Source: Thermodesulfobacteriota bacterium (GTDB taxonomy: Bacteria > Desulfobacterota > SM23-61). Taken from it: a DNA stretch of 12,333 nucleotides. The notes beneath the pieces are model-generated. The model searched no databases. It saw nothing but the letters and a program-made list of their open reading frames with translations, and was not told where the DNA came from. The first letter of the stretch is position 1, and each line of letters starts with the position of its first letter. This document shows positions 5,849 through 12,333 of the stretch, piece by piece. The stretch lies in assembly GCA_030018715.1 (NCBI GenBank), contig JASEHN010000041.1, positions 1 through 12,333 of the forward strand, written 5' to 3'. The position numbers were made by a program, and so were the translations under genes.

Positions 5849-7018
5849 TCAAATATAATTTTCCATCAACCTGTAAATTTCTCTTTCGGCCTCTTCGGAA
5901 AGGATGGTTCCTTCCAGGTTATTGGCCCGCCGGGCTTCATCGATCATTTGCACAATCCGCTGCCTAAGGGGAATATCCTGCAAGTCATCGAGGCTGCGAT
6001 AGTAACCCAGTCTTCGCCCTACACGATAAAAAAGACGTTCTTCTGCGGGTAAGGCCAGATAGCGGTCGATGACTGCTAAAATCTTCTCCTTCCCCTCGGG
6101 GAGCTTTCCCTGAACTTCTTCCAGCAGGTTTAAGATGTGGTCGCTGACTATGGTGCTGTGAAGGCCATCGAGGGTTTCGATGAAAAGTTTGATCTCCGAG
6201 ACTACCTGGTCGTCCGAGAGCCGGATAAATTCCCCCGCCTCGACTTTGCTGTAAAGGGGCATGTCGTGGCGGACGTAAAGGGTGCGAAGGCGTATAAAAT
6301 CAGGGTCGATTTGATTCAATACCCTGGCGGTTTCCACGGCGTGTTCGCGCCACCAGCGGGTTCCCCCCAGCCCGGGCATGACATATTCCGAAAGAGAGAT
6401 CCCCGATTCCACTACATTTTTACCCGCCTGAATTTGTTCTTTGGCCGTAACCCCTTTCTTCATGTACTGAAGGAGGGGATCGTAACCCGTCTCCATCCCG
6501 ATATGGATACGGGAAAGGCCAGACGCACGGATTTCTTTCAGCTCGGAGACGCTTTTTTTAGCCAAAGTCCTGGCCCGGGCGTAACTGGTAATTCGCTGTA
6601 TGGAGGGGAATTTTTCTTTCAGGTATTTGATAATCTCCACAAGATCAGGTGTATTGGCCATCAGGGAGTTGGCATCCTGGAGGAAGACCTGAGTTCCCCC
6701 GAAATATAACCACCCGATAATGCTCTGAAAAGCATGGCCATAGGGCCCCGGTCGATTAAAGAGGGCCTGAAGGAGGGCCTGGTTTACCTTGCCGGCGAAC
6801 CCCATCCTCCAGGAGATCTGGCAGATTTCATCGGAAATCGCTTTTGCGGCATCTATGTCTTTCTTGATTTCTTCAACCGAACGGAAAGAAAAATTTTCCC
6901 CTTTGTAAGTATGGCAAAATTCACATTTATTCCAGGGACAATTTCGCGTTACCCGGATTAGAAGGCTTTGAGCCTCGCTGGGCGGGCGAATGGGCCCCAT
7001 TTCGAAATAATCGTTCAT
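5849..7018 (-). CDS. Radical SAM protein with a CX4CX2C cluster motif
   Basis: This 389-residue protein has the N-terminal radical SAM core: LLIRVTRNCPWNKCEFC places Cys27, Cys32 and Cys35 as 4Fe-4S ligands. The spacing is CX4CX2C, one residue longer than the usual CX3CX2C; CPWN(K/R)CxFC proteins form a recognisable subfamily in deltaproteobacteria and relatives. FGGTQVFLQDANS (about 105-118), IHIGMETGYDPLL and VMPGLGG are the expected strand-loop blocks of a radical SAM barrel, in the style of COG1032/Elp3-like proteins. The substrate is unknown. The ATG at 7018 has AGAGGAG about 7 nt upstream. It begins a likely operon with pncB and is divergent from the Memo gene, with adjacent promoters. 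It is not the PFL-activase-like radical SAM partner normally named in the AmmeMemoRadiSam system. Confidence 0.85.
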   Translation of the reverse strand: MNDYFEMGPIRPPSEAQSLLIRVTRNCPWNKCEFCHTYKGENFSFRSVEEIKKDIDAAKAISDEICQISWRMGFAGKVNQALLQALFNRPGPYGHAFQSIIGWLYFGGTQVFLQDANSLMANTPDLVEIIKYLKEKFPSIQRITSYARARTLAKKSVSELKEIRASGLSRIHIGMETGYDPLLQYMKKGVTAKEQIQAGKNVVESGISLSEYVMPGLGGTRWWREHAVETARVLNQIDPDFIRLRTLYVRHDMPLYSKVEAGEFIRLSDDQVVSEIKLFIETLDGLHSTIVSDHILNLLEEVQGKLPEGKEKILAVIDRYLALPAEERLFYRVGRRLGYYRSLDDLQDIPLRQRIVQMIDEARRANNLEGTILSEEAEREIYRLMENYI

Positions 7019-7038
7019 GTCTTTCTCCTCTGTTTATT

Positions 7039-7067
7039 AAAATATCATGAAACCGTTCCTTTAACAA
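7039..7067 (-). promoter_or_regulatory. Putative promoter of the radical SAM-pncB operon
   Basis: The minus strand shows TTGTTA (7067-7062), a 17-bp spacer and TATTTT (7044-7039), a moderate sigma70-like match located about 20-50 bp ahead of the start codon. Confidence 0.45.
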
Positions 7068-7115
7068 TGGTTTCGACCGCTCTCCCTCCCGCCTGGCCCA
7101 CGACTGGTTTCTTCC

Positions 7116-7144
7116 TTGACTTTTTCCCAAAAGACCATTATAAA
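7116..7144 (+). promoter_or_regulatory. Promoter of the Memo-family gene
   Basis: TTGACT (7116-7121), a 17-bp spacer and TATAAA (7139-7144) match the sigma70 consensus well. It lies downstream of the possible early starts (6968, 7067) and so supports translation from the ATG at 7205. Confidence 0.65.
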
Positions 7145-7204
7145 CATCTGGCCAGGAAAAAATTTTCAAATTCCCAATCCAGAAAAATACATATCAGGAA
7201 TTTC

Positions 7205-8452
7205 ATGGGGACAGAAAGCTTTTACCCCAAATTGCGCCAGGTGGATATCTTTCCGGCAGACTACTCCGGCCAAAAGGTGATCTGCCTGCGAGATCCGTTG
7301 AACCTTTCAGGAAAAATCCTTTTTTACCCCTATCCGGCTTTCTTCATCATCAGATTATTTGACGGCCGTCATTCCGTTACGGACATTCAAATGGAATTTA
7401 TGCGCCGGTTTGGAGAGCTTCTTTATCGGGAAAAGATTCTGGATCTCGCCAACCAGTTGGAAGAGCATTTCCTGCTGGACAGCCAACGATTCCGTCAGAT
7501 GGAAAGAGGGATTATTGAGGCTTTTAAAAATGCTCCCCTGCGGCCCATGGCTTTGGCAGGGGAAACCTATCCGGACGAGCCCGACTCATTGATGAGGATG
7601 GTCGAATCCTGTTTTACCCCGCCTGAAGGGCCGGGATTGCCGGTCGCTGGCCAAAAAACTGGAGATCTTCTTGGAGCCATCGCTCCCCACATTGACTACC
7701 GCCGGGGGGGGGGCTGTTATGCCTGGGCTCACCGGGCCATTATAGAATCCTCTTCTGCCGATCTATTCATTATCCTGGGCACAGCTCATTCCCCTACCCA
7801 AAGACCCTTTGTCCTCACCCGGAAGAATTTTCAGACGCCTTGGGGGCCAGTGGAAACCGATCGAACTTTTTTGAACGAGGTCGGAAACAGTTGCCCTTTT
7901 GATTTATATGAAGATGAATTCGCTCATAAGGGGGAGCACTCCATAGAGCTGCAGCTCATCTTTCTTAGGGCCCTTTGGCAACGGCGGGATCTTTTCCAGA
8001 TTGTACCTGTGCTTTGTGGTCCCTTTCACGAGGCCATCCAGGAAAACATTAGCCCAATGGAACTGGCGGGGGTGGCCCCTTTCATCGAGGCTTTTAAAAT
8101 GGCCATCTTAAGAAGCCCCAAACGAATTTGCCTGTTGGCCAGCGCCGACCTGGCCCATGTTGGCCTGCGCTTTGGCGATGCCGAGGCACCGAATCGCTTT
8201 TCTCTACAATCCCTGGCCGATGAGGATCGTAGCCTTATCGGGTTTGCTGAAAGGGGGGATGCCGAAGGGTTCTACGAATCCATTCGGCGAGAAAGAGACC
8301 GGAACCGTATCTGTGGCCTTCCTCCGATATACACCCTGCTGCAGTTGATTGGTTCGCGGAGGCGGGAAGGGAGGCTTCTTAAATACGATCAATCACTGGA
8401 TACAGGAACACAGTCTGCGGTCACCTTTGCCAGTGTCGCCTTTTATTCCTGA
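7205..8452 (+). CDS. Memo-family protein with N-terminal extension (AmmeMemoRadiSam system protein B type)
   Basis: Memo proteins are metal-binding relatives of class III extradiol dioxygenases; their bacterial reaction is not established. I chose the ATG at 7205 (415 residues): AGGA lies 6 nt upstream, a good promoter ends at 7144, and homology-like sequence begins with PKLRQVDIFP. The frame is open further upstream but only overlaps the divergent radical SAM gene. Residues 8-105 form a separate domain (LRDPLNLSGKILF, LFDGRHSVTDIQMEFMRRFG, LANQLEEHFLLDS) whose layout recalls PqqD/winged-helix modules. The Memo domain follows from AGETYP (118-123): APHIDYRRGG with His162, GTAHSP with His195, EHSIELQ with His245, ASADLAH with Asp315 and His318, and CGLPPI with Cys370, which fit the metal-site residues of human MEMO1 (His49, His81, Cys244). 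Ten consecutive G bases at 7704-7713 encode part of the first metal-site loop. Confidence 0.85.
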   Translation: MGTESFYPKLRQVDIFPADYSGQKVICLRDPLNLSGKILFYPYPAFFIIRLFDGRHSVTDIQMEFMRRFGELLYREKILDLANQLEEHFLLDSQRFRQMERGIIEAFKNAPLRPMALAGETYPDEPDSLMRMVESCFTPPEGPGLPVAGQKTGDLLGAIAPHIDYRRGGGCYAWAHRAIIESSSADLFIILGTAHSPTQRPFVLTRKNFQTPWGPVETDRTFLNEVGNSCPFDLYEDEFAHKGEHSIELQLIFLRALWQRRDLFQIVPVLCGPFHEAIQENISPMELAGVAPFIEAFKMAILRSPKRICLLASADLAHVGLRFGDAEAPNRFSLQSLADEDRSLIGFAERGDAEGFYESIRRERDRNRICGLPPIYTLLQLIGSRRREGRLLKYDQSLDTGTQSAVTFASVAFYS

Positions 8453-8498
8453 GTTACCAGCTATTATGAAATCAATATTCGCAAAGGAGGGAAAGATC

Positions 8499-8789
8499 AT
8501 GAAAAAAATGATTCCTTTAAATGTTAGAACCCTCTTCCTTGGAGCAGCTTTAATAGTCGGCTTTATTGCCGGTAATTTGGTCAACTGGCGCGATACTTCC
8601 ATTGCCGCCGGAGGGCCTTTCGCTCCCCAGATGACCCAGCAGGGAGGGAAGTACCAGATAGCCGGTCGTGATGGCAATTCTGCCTGGGTGATCGACACAG
8701 TTATGGGGGATGTTTATTTGATTTATTCCAACGGCAAGTGGAAGGAAGTAGGCAGTATTATGGATGAAAAGAAGCGCATAAAGAAATAA
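8499..8789 (+). CDS. Small membrane-anchored or secreted protein of unknown function
   Basis: The ATG at 8499 has a strong AAAGGAGG box about 9 nt upstream and gives 96 residues; the frame stays open further upstream, overlapping the Memo gene end, but without a site of comparable quality. Residues 1-9 are basic (MKKMIPLNVR), residues 11-27 are hydrophobic (LFLGAALIVGFIAGNLV), and the rest looks extracytoplasmic with a Gly- and Gln-rich linker followed by GKYQIAGRDGNSAWVIDTVM and a short beta-rich part (DVYLIYSNGKWKEVG). That pattern resembles small single-domain lipid-free exported proteins where an ID-T/V-x-G-x-VY motif repeats the style of quinoprotein or WD-type strands, but I cannot name a family. 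The gap to the Memo stop is 46 bp, so the two may be cotranscribed. No cysteines are present in the mature part. Confidence 0.75.
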   Translation: MKKMIPLNVRTLFLGAALIVGFIAGNLVNWRDTSIAAGGPFAPQMTQQGGKYQIAGRDGNSAWVIDTVMGDVYLIYSNGKWKEVGSIMDEKKRIKK

Positions 8790-8918
8790 GAGCTCAGGGG
8801 ATTCTATTGGAAAGGGATGCGCACGTCTGGTCAGGATCGTCAAAAAAAGCCATGGTAATCTTTTTGCGAATTCGGTTATCTTTGGAAAATTCCGAAAAGG
8901 CCTATGCCATAACAAGTT

Positions 8919-8976
8919 AAGTGACTAATGTGTCTAAAGTGAACTAAAGTGCCTAAGGTTAAAAGAGGGAATTTCT
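8919..8976. repeat. Dispersed intergenic repeat, copy 2, with GTGNCTAAA tandem units
   Basis: The segment contains four imperfect tandem units: GTGACTAAT (8921), GTGTCTAAA (8930), GTGAACTAAA (8939) and GTGCCTAAGG (8949), then GAGGGAATTTC. TGTCTAAAGT, GAACTAAAGT and GGAATTTC recur in order at 4151-4213. It lies between the small membrane protein and the next gene; no function is evident. Confidence 0.6.
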
Positions 8977-9008
8977 AAACACTTCAATTAAGAATTTGGA
9001 GGTGGAAA

Positions 9009-9302
9009 ATGGAAGAAAGTCCGGCCAGAATTAGCGAAGAGGAATTTGTCTTCAGGGCAATCAAAAGGCTGCGCAAACCACCCTACCGGGGCATTCACAG
9101 CGTCTATAGCGGTTTCAATCAGGCCTTCAAAGAGCATTTCGGGAAAAATCCGGTTGAAGTTACCGTGAAAATGGCGGAAGAAGGAAAAATCGTCACCCGG
9201 CCCGTACGCGGAGGTGTGATGCTTTACCTCCCCGGGGAAGCCCCCGGGGGCAAAGAAAGCGTTTTAGAGAAGATTTTAGCCCCGGACGAAGAAAATCAAT
9301 GA
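9009..9302 (+). CDS. Conserved-looking small hypothetical protein, possible winged-helix fold
   Basis: The ATG at 9009 follows GGAGG at good spacing (TTTGGAGGTGGAAA), giving 97 residues. The central part reads FVFRAIKRLRKPPYRGIHSV, then YSGFNQAFKEHFGKNPVEVT, then KMAEEGKIVTRPVRGGVMLY: two or three helices ending in a beta hairpin, which is the layout of a winged-helix DNA-binding domain. I recall similar proteins in deltaproteobacteria but cannot attach a name. No signal peptide or membrane segment is visible. It is 89 bp ahead of tctC and in the same direction, so a regulatory link with the transporter is possible but unsupported. The C-terminal 15 residues are acidic. Confidence 0.75.
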   Translation: MEESPARISEEEFVFRAIKRLRKPPYRGIHSVYSGFNQAFKEHFGKNPVEVTVKMAEEGKIVTRPVRGGVMLYLPGEAPGGKESVLEKILAPDEENQ

Positions 9303-9308
9303 AATTCG

Positions 9309-9320
9309 GCCCGCTCGGGC
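9309..9320. repeat. Short GC-rich hairpin downstream of the 97-residue gene
   Basis: GCCCG-CT-CGGGC is a perfect 5-bp inverted repeat 7 bp after the stop codon. There is no T-run, so it is at most a weak or Rho-assisted termination or stability element between this gene and tctC. Confidence 0.35.
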
Positions 9321-9391
9321 AGTGAGAAAAGTTATTTCCACCCAGATGTCCCGGGAATCAAAAACCAATTAGAAAGAAAGGGGGAAAAGAC

Positions 9392-10366
9392 ATGAACAGC
9401 AAGAAACAAAGAGGATTTTTATTTTTGGGAATGGTAATGGTCCTTTTTATTTTTACCATTCCGGTAATGGCAGCCGAATTTCCTGGCAAACCCGTGACCC
9501 TGATCGTTCCCTGGCCCCCAGGCGGGTCGACCGATGTGGCTATGCGCGCTCTGGCCGAGGCCACCAGCAAACATCTCGGCCAACCAGTGGTTGTGGCGAA
9601 CAAACCTGGCGGAAGCGGTACCGTAGGGGGAGCCACCATGGCAGCCACCGCCAAACCAGATGGGTACACCGTCGCTCAGATTCCCATTACCATCTTCCGT
9701 TTCCCGCACATGATGAAGGTAACCTGGGATCCGCTAAAAGATTTCACGTACATCATTCATCTTACGGGCTATACGTTCGGTGTGGTGGTTAAGGCTGACG
9801 CTCCCTGGGAGACCTGGACCGATTTTGTCGCCTATGCCAAAGCCAATCCGGGGAAAGTCACTTATGCTACTCCGGGGGCAGGGACCACTCTCCATATCAC
9901 CATGGAAATGTTTGCCTTGAAACAGGGGATTAAATGGATCCAGGTTCCCATGAAAGGTGGGGCGGAGACAACCCCGGCTGTTCTGGGAGGCCATGTTACA
10001 GCCACGGCGGATTCGACCGGATGGGCTCCTCAAGTCGACGCCGGCCAGCTTCGCCTTCTGGTAACCTGGGGAAACCAGAGGACGAAGAGATGGCCTCAGG
10101 TTCCCACTTTAAAGGACCTGGGGTACGGAATCGTCTCCAACTCTCCATTCGGATTGGCTGGCCCCAAGGGCATGGATCCCAAGGTGGTTAAGATCCTCCA
10201 CGATGCCTTCAAAAAAGGGATGGAGGACCCAGCTTATCTATCAATGTTGGATAAGCTCGACATGGAGCCTTTTTATAAAAATAGCGAAGATTATATCAAG
10301 TATGTGAAAGAGATGGTTGAAGTCGAAAAAGAAAATGTGGAAAAACTTGGGTTGAAGCCAAGATAA
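9392..10366 (+). CDS. tctC: Tripartite tricarboxylate transporter substrate-binding protein (TctC/Bug family)
   Basis: This 324-residue protein is the periplasmic receptor that hands a carboxylate or similar ligand to the TctAB membrane complex. A Sec signal peptide is clear: MNSKKQRG, a hydrophobic core (FLFLGMVMVLFIFTIPV), then cleavage predicted at VMA-AEF around residue 28. The mature start FPGKPVTLIVPWPPGGSTDV and VVVANKPGGSGTVGG are hallmarks of the Bug family, as are YATPGAGTTLHITME and MKGGAETTPAVLGGHVTA. ATG 9392 has GGGGGAAAA about 7 nt upstream. Bug proteins bind diverse ligands (citrate, amino acids, aromatic acids and others), so the substrate cannot be told from sequence. It heads tctC-tctB-tctA; tctB starts 25 bp after its stop. 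Confidence 0.93.
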   Translation: MNSKKQRGFLFLGMVMVLFIFTIPVMAAEFPGKPVTLIVPWPPGGSTDVAMRALAEATSKHLGQPVVVANKPGGSGTVGGATMAATAKPDGYTVAQIPITIFRFPHMMKVTWDPLKDFTYIIHLTGYTFGVVVKADAPWETWTDFVAYAKANPGKVTYATPGAGTTLHITMEMFALKQGIKWIQVPMKGGAETTPAVLGGHVTATADSTGWAPQVDAGQLRLLVTWGNQRTKRWPQVPTLKDLGYGIVSNSPFGLAGPKGMDPKVVKILHDAFKKGMEDPAYLSMLDKLDMEPFYKNSEDYIKYVKEMVEVEKENVEKLGLKPR

Positions 10367-10391
10367 TCGGTATTATCAGGTTGAGGGGAAA

Positions 10392-10853
10392 GTGAAGAAA
10401 AAGGATGTCATCAGTTCTCTTTTCTGGCTGATCCTGGGGGCAGGAATTTCTTATGGCGGGATTGACCTGGAGCTGGGGAAGCTGCACGATCCCGGCTCCG
10501 GCTTCATGTTCTTCTGGGTAGGCCTAATCATGATGGGGCTTTCCCTGGGCATCTTCCTCCAGGCGCTCAGACAAAAAAATGCCGTGGGAGCGCTGGGACT
10601 GTTATGGTCCGGGGTTAAATGGCCGAAAGTGATTTATGTGCTCGTTGCCCTGTCTATATATGCCCTGGTTTTCGATACCCTGGGTTTCATCTTGAGCACG
10701 GTCTTTTTGCTGATCTTCCTTTTTAAGGCCATTGAACCGCAGAGGTGGACTGTGGCCATTCTGGGAGCCATTCTAAGCGTGCTCGTCGCTTATGTGGTTT
10801 TTCAAAGGTGGTTGGGGAGCCAGCTTCCCAAAGGTTTCTGGGAAATAGGGTGA
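10392..10853 (+). CDS. tctB: Tripartite tricarboxylate transporter small membrane subunit TctB
   Basis: The 153-residue product begins at GTG 10392, with GAGGGG just upstream, and shows four hydrophobic segments: about 7-24 (VISSLFWLILGAGISYGG), 38-57 (FMFFWVGLIMMGLSLGIFLQ), 76-105 (PKVIYVLVALSIYALVFDTL and following), and 118-136 (WTVAILGAILSVLVAYVVF). DPGSGFMFFWVG after the first segment matches the conserved G-P-G-FP-style loop of TctB proteins loosely. Length, four-helix topology and the place between tctC and tctA identify it even though the family is poorly conserved. It forms the membrane complex with TctA. The tctA start is only 3 bp after its stop, implying translational coupling. 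Confidence 0.88.
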   Translation: MKKKDVISSLFWLILGAGISYGGIDLELGKLHDPGSGFMFFWVGLIMMGLSLGIFLQALRQKNAVGALGLLWSGVKWPKVIYVLVALSIYALVFDTLGFILSTVFLLIFLFKAIEPQRWTVAILGAILSVLVAYVVFQRWLGSQLPKGFWEIG

Positions 10854-10856
10854 GGA

Positions 10857-12333
10857 ATGGACCTTCTGAATTATCTGAGCATCGGCTTTTCTGTGGCCCT
10901 CCAACCAAACAATCTATTTTATTGCTTCCTCGGGGTATTCATCGGAACTTTGATCGGGGTATTGCCGGGCATCGGCCCGGTGGGAGCGATGTCTTTACTT
11001 CTCCCGCTCACCTTTAAATCCACACCAGAAGCAGCCATCATCATGCTGGCCGGGATCTATTATGGAGCCATGTATGGAGGGTCAACCACTTCCATCCTGG
11101 TCAATATTCCGGGAGAAGCGGCCTCCGTGGTCACTTGCCTGGATGGCTACCAGATGGCCCGTCAGGGCCGGGCCGGGCCCGCGCTCGGCATTGCTGCTTT
11201 TGGCTCTTTCATCGCGGGGACCTTGTCCATCGTCGGATTGATGCTTTTGGCCCCTCCGCTGGCGAATTTTGCCTTGAAGTTCGGTCCACCGGAGTATTTT
11301 ACTTTGATGGTTCTGGGTTTGACCATCCTCATCTACCTGGCCCATGGTTCCATGCCCAAAGCGCTGATTATGGCTGCTTTCGGGGTCGTTCTGGGGCTGA
11401 TCGGACTGGATTCCATTAACGCCCGGCCGCGCCTTACTTTCGGCCGATTGGAGTTAATTGACGGCGTCGGGCTGGTGCCGATTGTGATGGGTCTTTTCGG
11501 TATATCCGAGGTCTTACTGAACATCGAACAGGTCATCCGCAGAGAGATCATTAAAACCAAAATCAAAAACCTTCTACCATCATCCAAAGACTGGTGGGAG
11601 AGCAAAGGGGCCCTGGCCCGGGGGTCACTTCTGGGGTTCTTTTTAGGAATTCTCCCCGGGGGGGGTGCGATCATCGCCTCTTTTATTTCCTATGCCGTGG
11701 AGAAGAGAGTTTCCAAGCATCCGGAGCGGTTCGGAAAAGGGGCCATCGAAGGGGTGGCCGGCCCCGAGGCGGCCAATAATGCCGCCACCGGAGGAGCCTT
11801 TATCCCCCTCATGACCCTGGGCATTCCTCCCAATGTAATCATGGCCATGCTCCTGGGGGCCTTCATGATTCACGGGGTTCAACCCGGTCCTTTGATGATG
11901 AAGCAGAACCCGGGCCTCTTCTGGGGAGTGATCACCAGCATGTACATCGGGAATATCATGCTTTTAATTCTTAACCTGCCTTTGATTGGCATGTGGGTTC
12001 AGGTGTTAAGAATTCCCTATCGAATTCTCTTTCCTCTGATCCTTCTTTTCTGTCTGATCGGCGTTTACAGCGTGAGCAACGCCGTATTCGACATTTACGT
12101 CATGATTCTCTTTGGCATTGTTGGCTACTTGATGAAGAAGTTTGACTACGAAGGGGCTCCTCTGGTTCTGGCTTTTGTCCTGGGGCCTCTTATGGAGAAC
12201 AACCTGCGCAAATCCCTGATCATGTCTCAGGGAGATTTTTCAATTTTCTTCACCCGTCCTTTGGCCGCGGCTTCCATGATACTGGCCATTTTCCTCCTTG
12301 TTTCCCCCCTCATTCCCTGGATGAGGAAAAAGA
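10857..12333 (+). CDS. tctA: Tripartite tricarboxylate transporter large membrane subunit TctA (3' end outside window)
   Basis: The ATG at 10857 has GAGG directly before it (GGGTGAGGAATG) and the frame is open to the window edge, giving 492 residues of a family usually about 500 long; only the last few are missing. TctA is the translocating subunit of the ion-driven TctABC symporter, with about 11-12 membrane helices. Conserved blocks seen are GVLPGIGPVGAMSLLLPLTF near residues 35-55, GIYYGAMYGGSTTSILVNIP with GEAASVVTCLDGYQMA, then LGILPGGGAIIASFISYAVE, the GVAGPEAANNAATGGAFIPL block with MTLGIPPN, and HGVQPGPLMM. The ILPGGG and the GxLPGIG repeats belong to the two-fold family architecture. 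A run of eight G codes for the second PGGG motif at 11658-11665. It is cotranscribed with tctB. Confidence 0.93.
   Translation, partial: MDLLNYLSIGFSVALQPNNLFYCFLGVFIGTLIGVLPGIGPVGAMSLLLPLTFKSTPEAAIIMLAGIYYGAMYGGSTTSILVNIPGEAASVVTCLDGYQMARQGRAGPALGIAAFGSFIAGTLSIVGLMLLAPPLANFALKFGPPEYFTLMVLGLTILIYLAHGSMPKALIMAAFGVVLGLIGLDSINARPRLTFGRLELIDGVGLVPIVMGLFGISEVLLNIEQVIRREIIKTKIKNLLPSSKDWWESKGALARGSLLGFFLGILPGGGAIIASFISYAVEKRVSKHPERFGKGAIEGVAGPEAANNAATGGAFIPLMTLGIPPNVIMAMLLGAFMIHGVQPGPLMMKQNPGLFWGVITSMYIGNIMLLILNLPLIGMWVQVLRIPYRILFPLILLFCLIGVYSVSNAVFDIYVMILFGIVGYLMKKFDYEGAPLVLAFVLGPLMENNLRKSLIMSQGDFSIFFTRPLAAASMILAIFLLVSPLIPWMRKK

Noticed and set aside
6137..6709. 190-codon open frame on the plus strand opposite the radical SAM gene.
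   Set aside because: It is a shadow frame: the minus strand encodes clear radical SAM motifs over the same bases and the plus-strand product has no recognisable domain.
5849..7018. Calling the radical SAM protein the AmmeMemoRadiSam radical SAM partner.
   Set aside because: The CPWNKCEFC motif and overall blocks differ from the PFL-activase-like partner, and no AMMECR1 gene is visible; only adjacency to Memo suggests a link.
6968..7204. Upstream extension of the Memo gene to 6968 or 7067.
   Set aside because: The extension overlaps the divergent radical SAM gene, has no ribosome binding site, and lies at or before a good promoter at 7116-7144; the Memo-like sequence starts just after ATG 7205.
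8820..8870. Hairpin with A-run and T-run after the small membrane protein (AAAAAAG ... CTTTTT) as a terminator.
   Set aside because: The stem would be almost only A-T pairs with a 10-nt loop and is too weak to support a call.

Overview
The window looks like a chromosomal segment of an anaerobic, probably Desulfobacterota-like (deltaproteobacterial) bacterium. This is an inference from a His-type, presumably sulfide-dependent Thi4, RAYT-type elements with 'AATTCCGGGGACACAAT' ends, an AmmeMemoRadiSam-type Memo protein, a CPWNKCEFC radical SAM protein and a TctABC uptake operon. No rRNA, tRNA or CRISPR is visible.

Left part (1-4000) is an accessory, mobile-element-rich zone. It opens with an IS3-family remnant (left end near 266, truncated orfA). 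Next comes an orphan P-loop ATPase resembling BrxD/DUF2791 proteins of BREX-type defence loci, whose 5' end abuts the IS end. A 266-bp internally deleted RAYT transposon follows, starting 3 bp after the ATPase stop. Then, on the minus strand, comes a complete thiamine module: sigma70-like promoter, TPP riboswitch, hairpin terminator and thi4. A second, differently deleted RAYT copy and a MazEF-type toxin-antitoxin pair with its own promoter close the zone. The two RAYT copies share a 118-bp direct repeat flanking thi4.

Middle part: 3990-4295 has no gene but holds short repeat families and a possible minus-strand terminator. On the minus strand, a radical SAM enzyme and nicotinate phosphoribosyltransferase (pncB, NAD salvage) form a likely two-gene operon. 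Divergent from it, with back-to-back promoters, is a long Memo-family protein: an N-terminal domain of about 110 residues followed by the metal-binding Memo domain. A small membrane-anchored or secreted protein follows it. The Memo gene carries a run of ten G inside its first metal-binding region.

Right part (9000-12333) is co-directional: a small basic/acidic hypothetical protein and then tctC-tctB-tctA, a tripartite tricarboxylate transporter operon (periplasmic binding protein, small membrane subunit, large membrane subunit). tctA runs off the window end. The most interesting candidates for new biology are the divergent radical SAM / Memo-fusion / small secreted protein group and the orphan BrxD-like ATPase trapped between two mobile elements.
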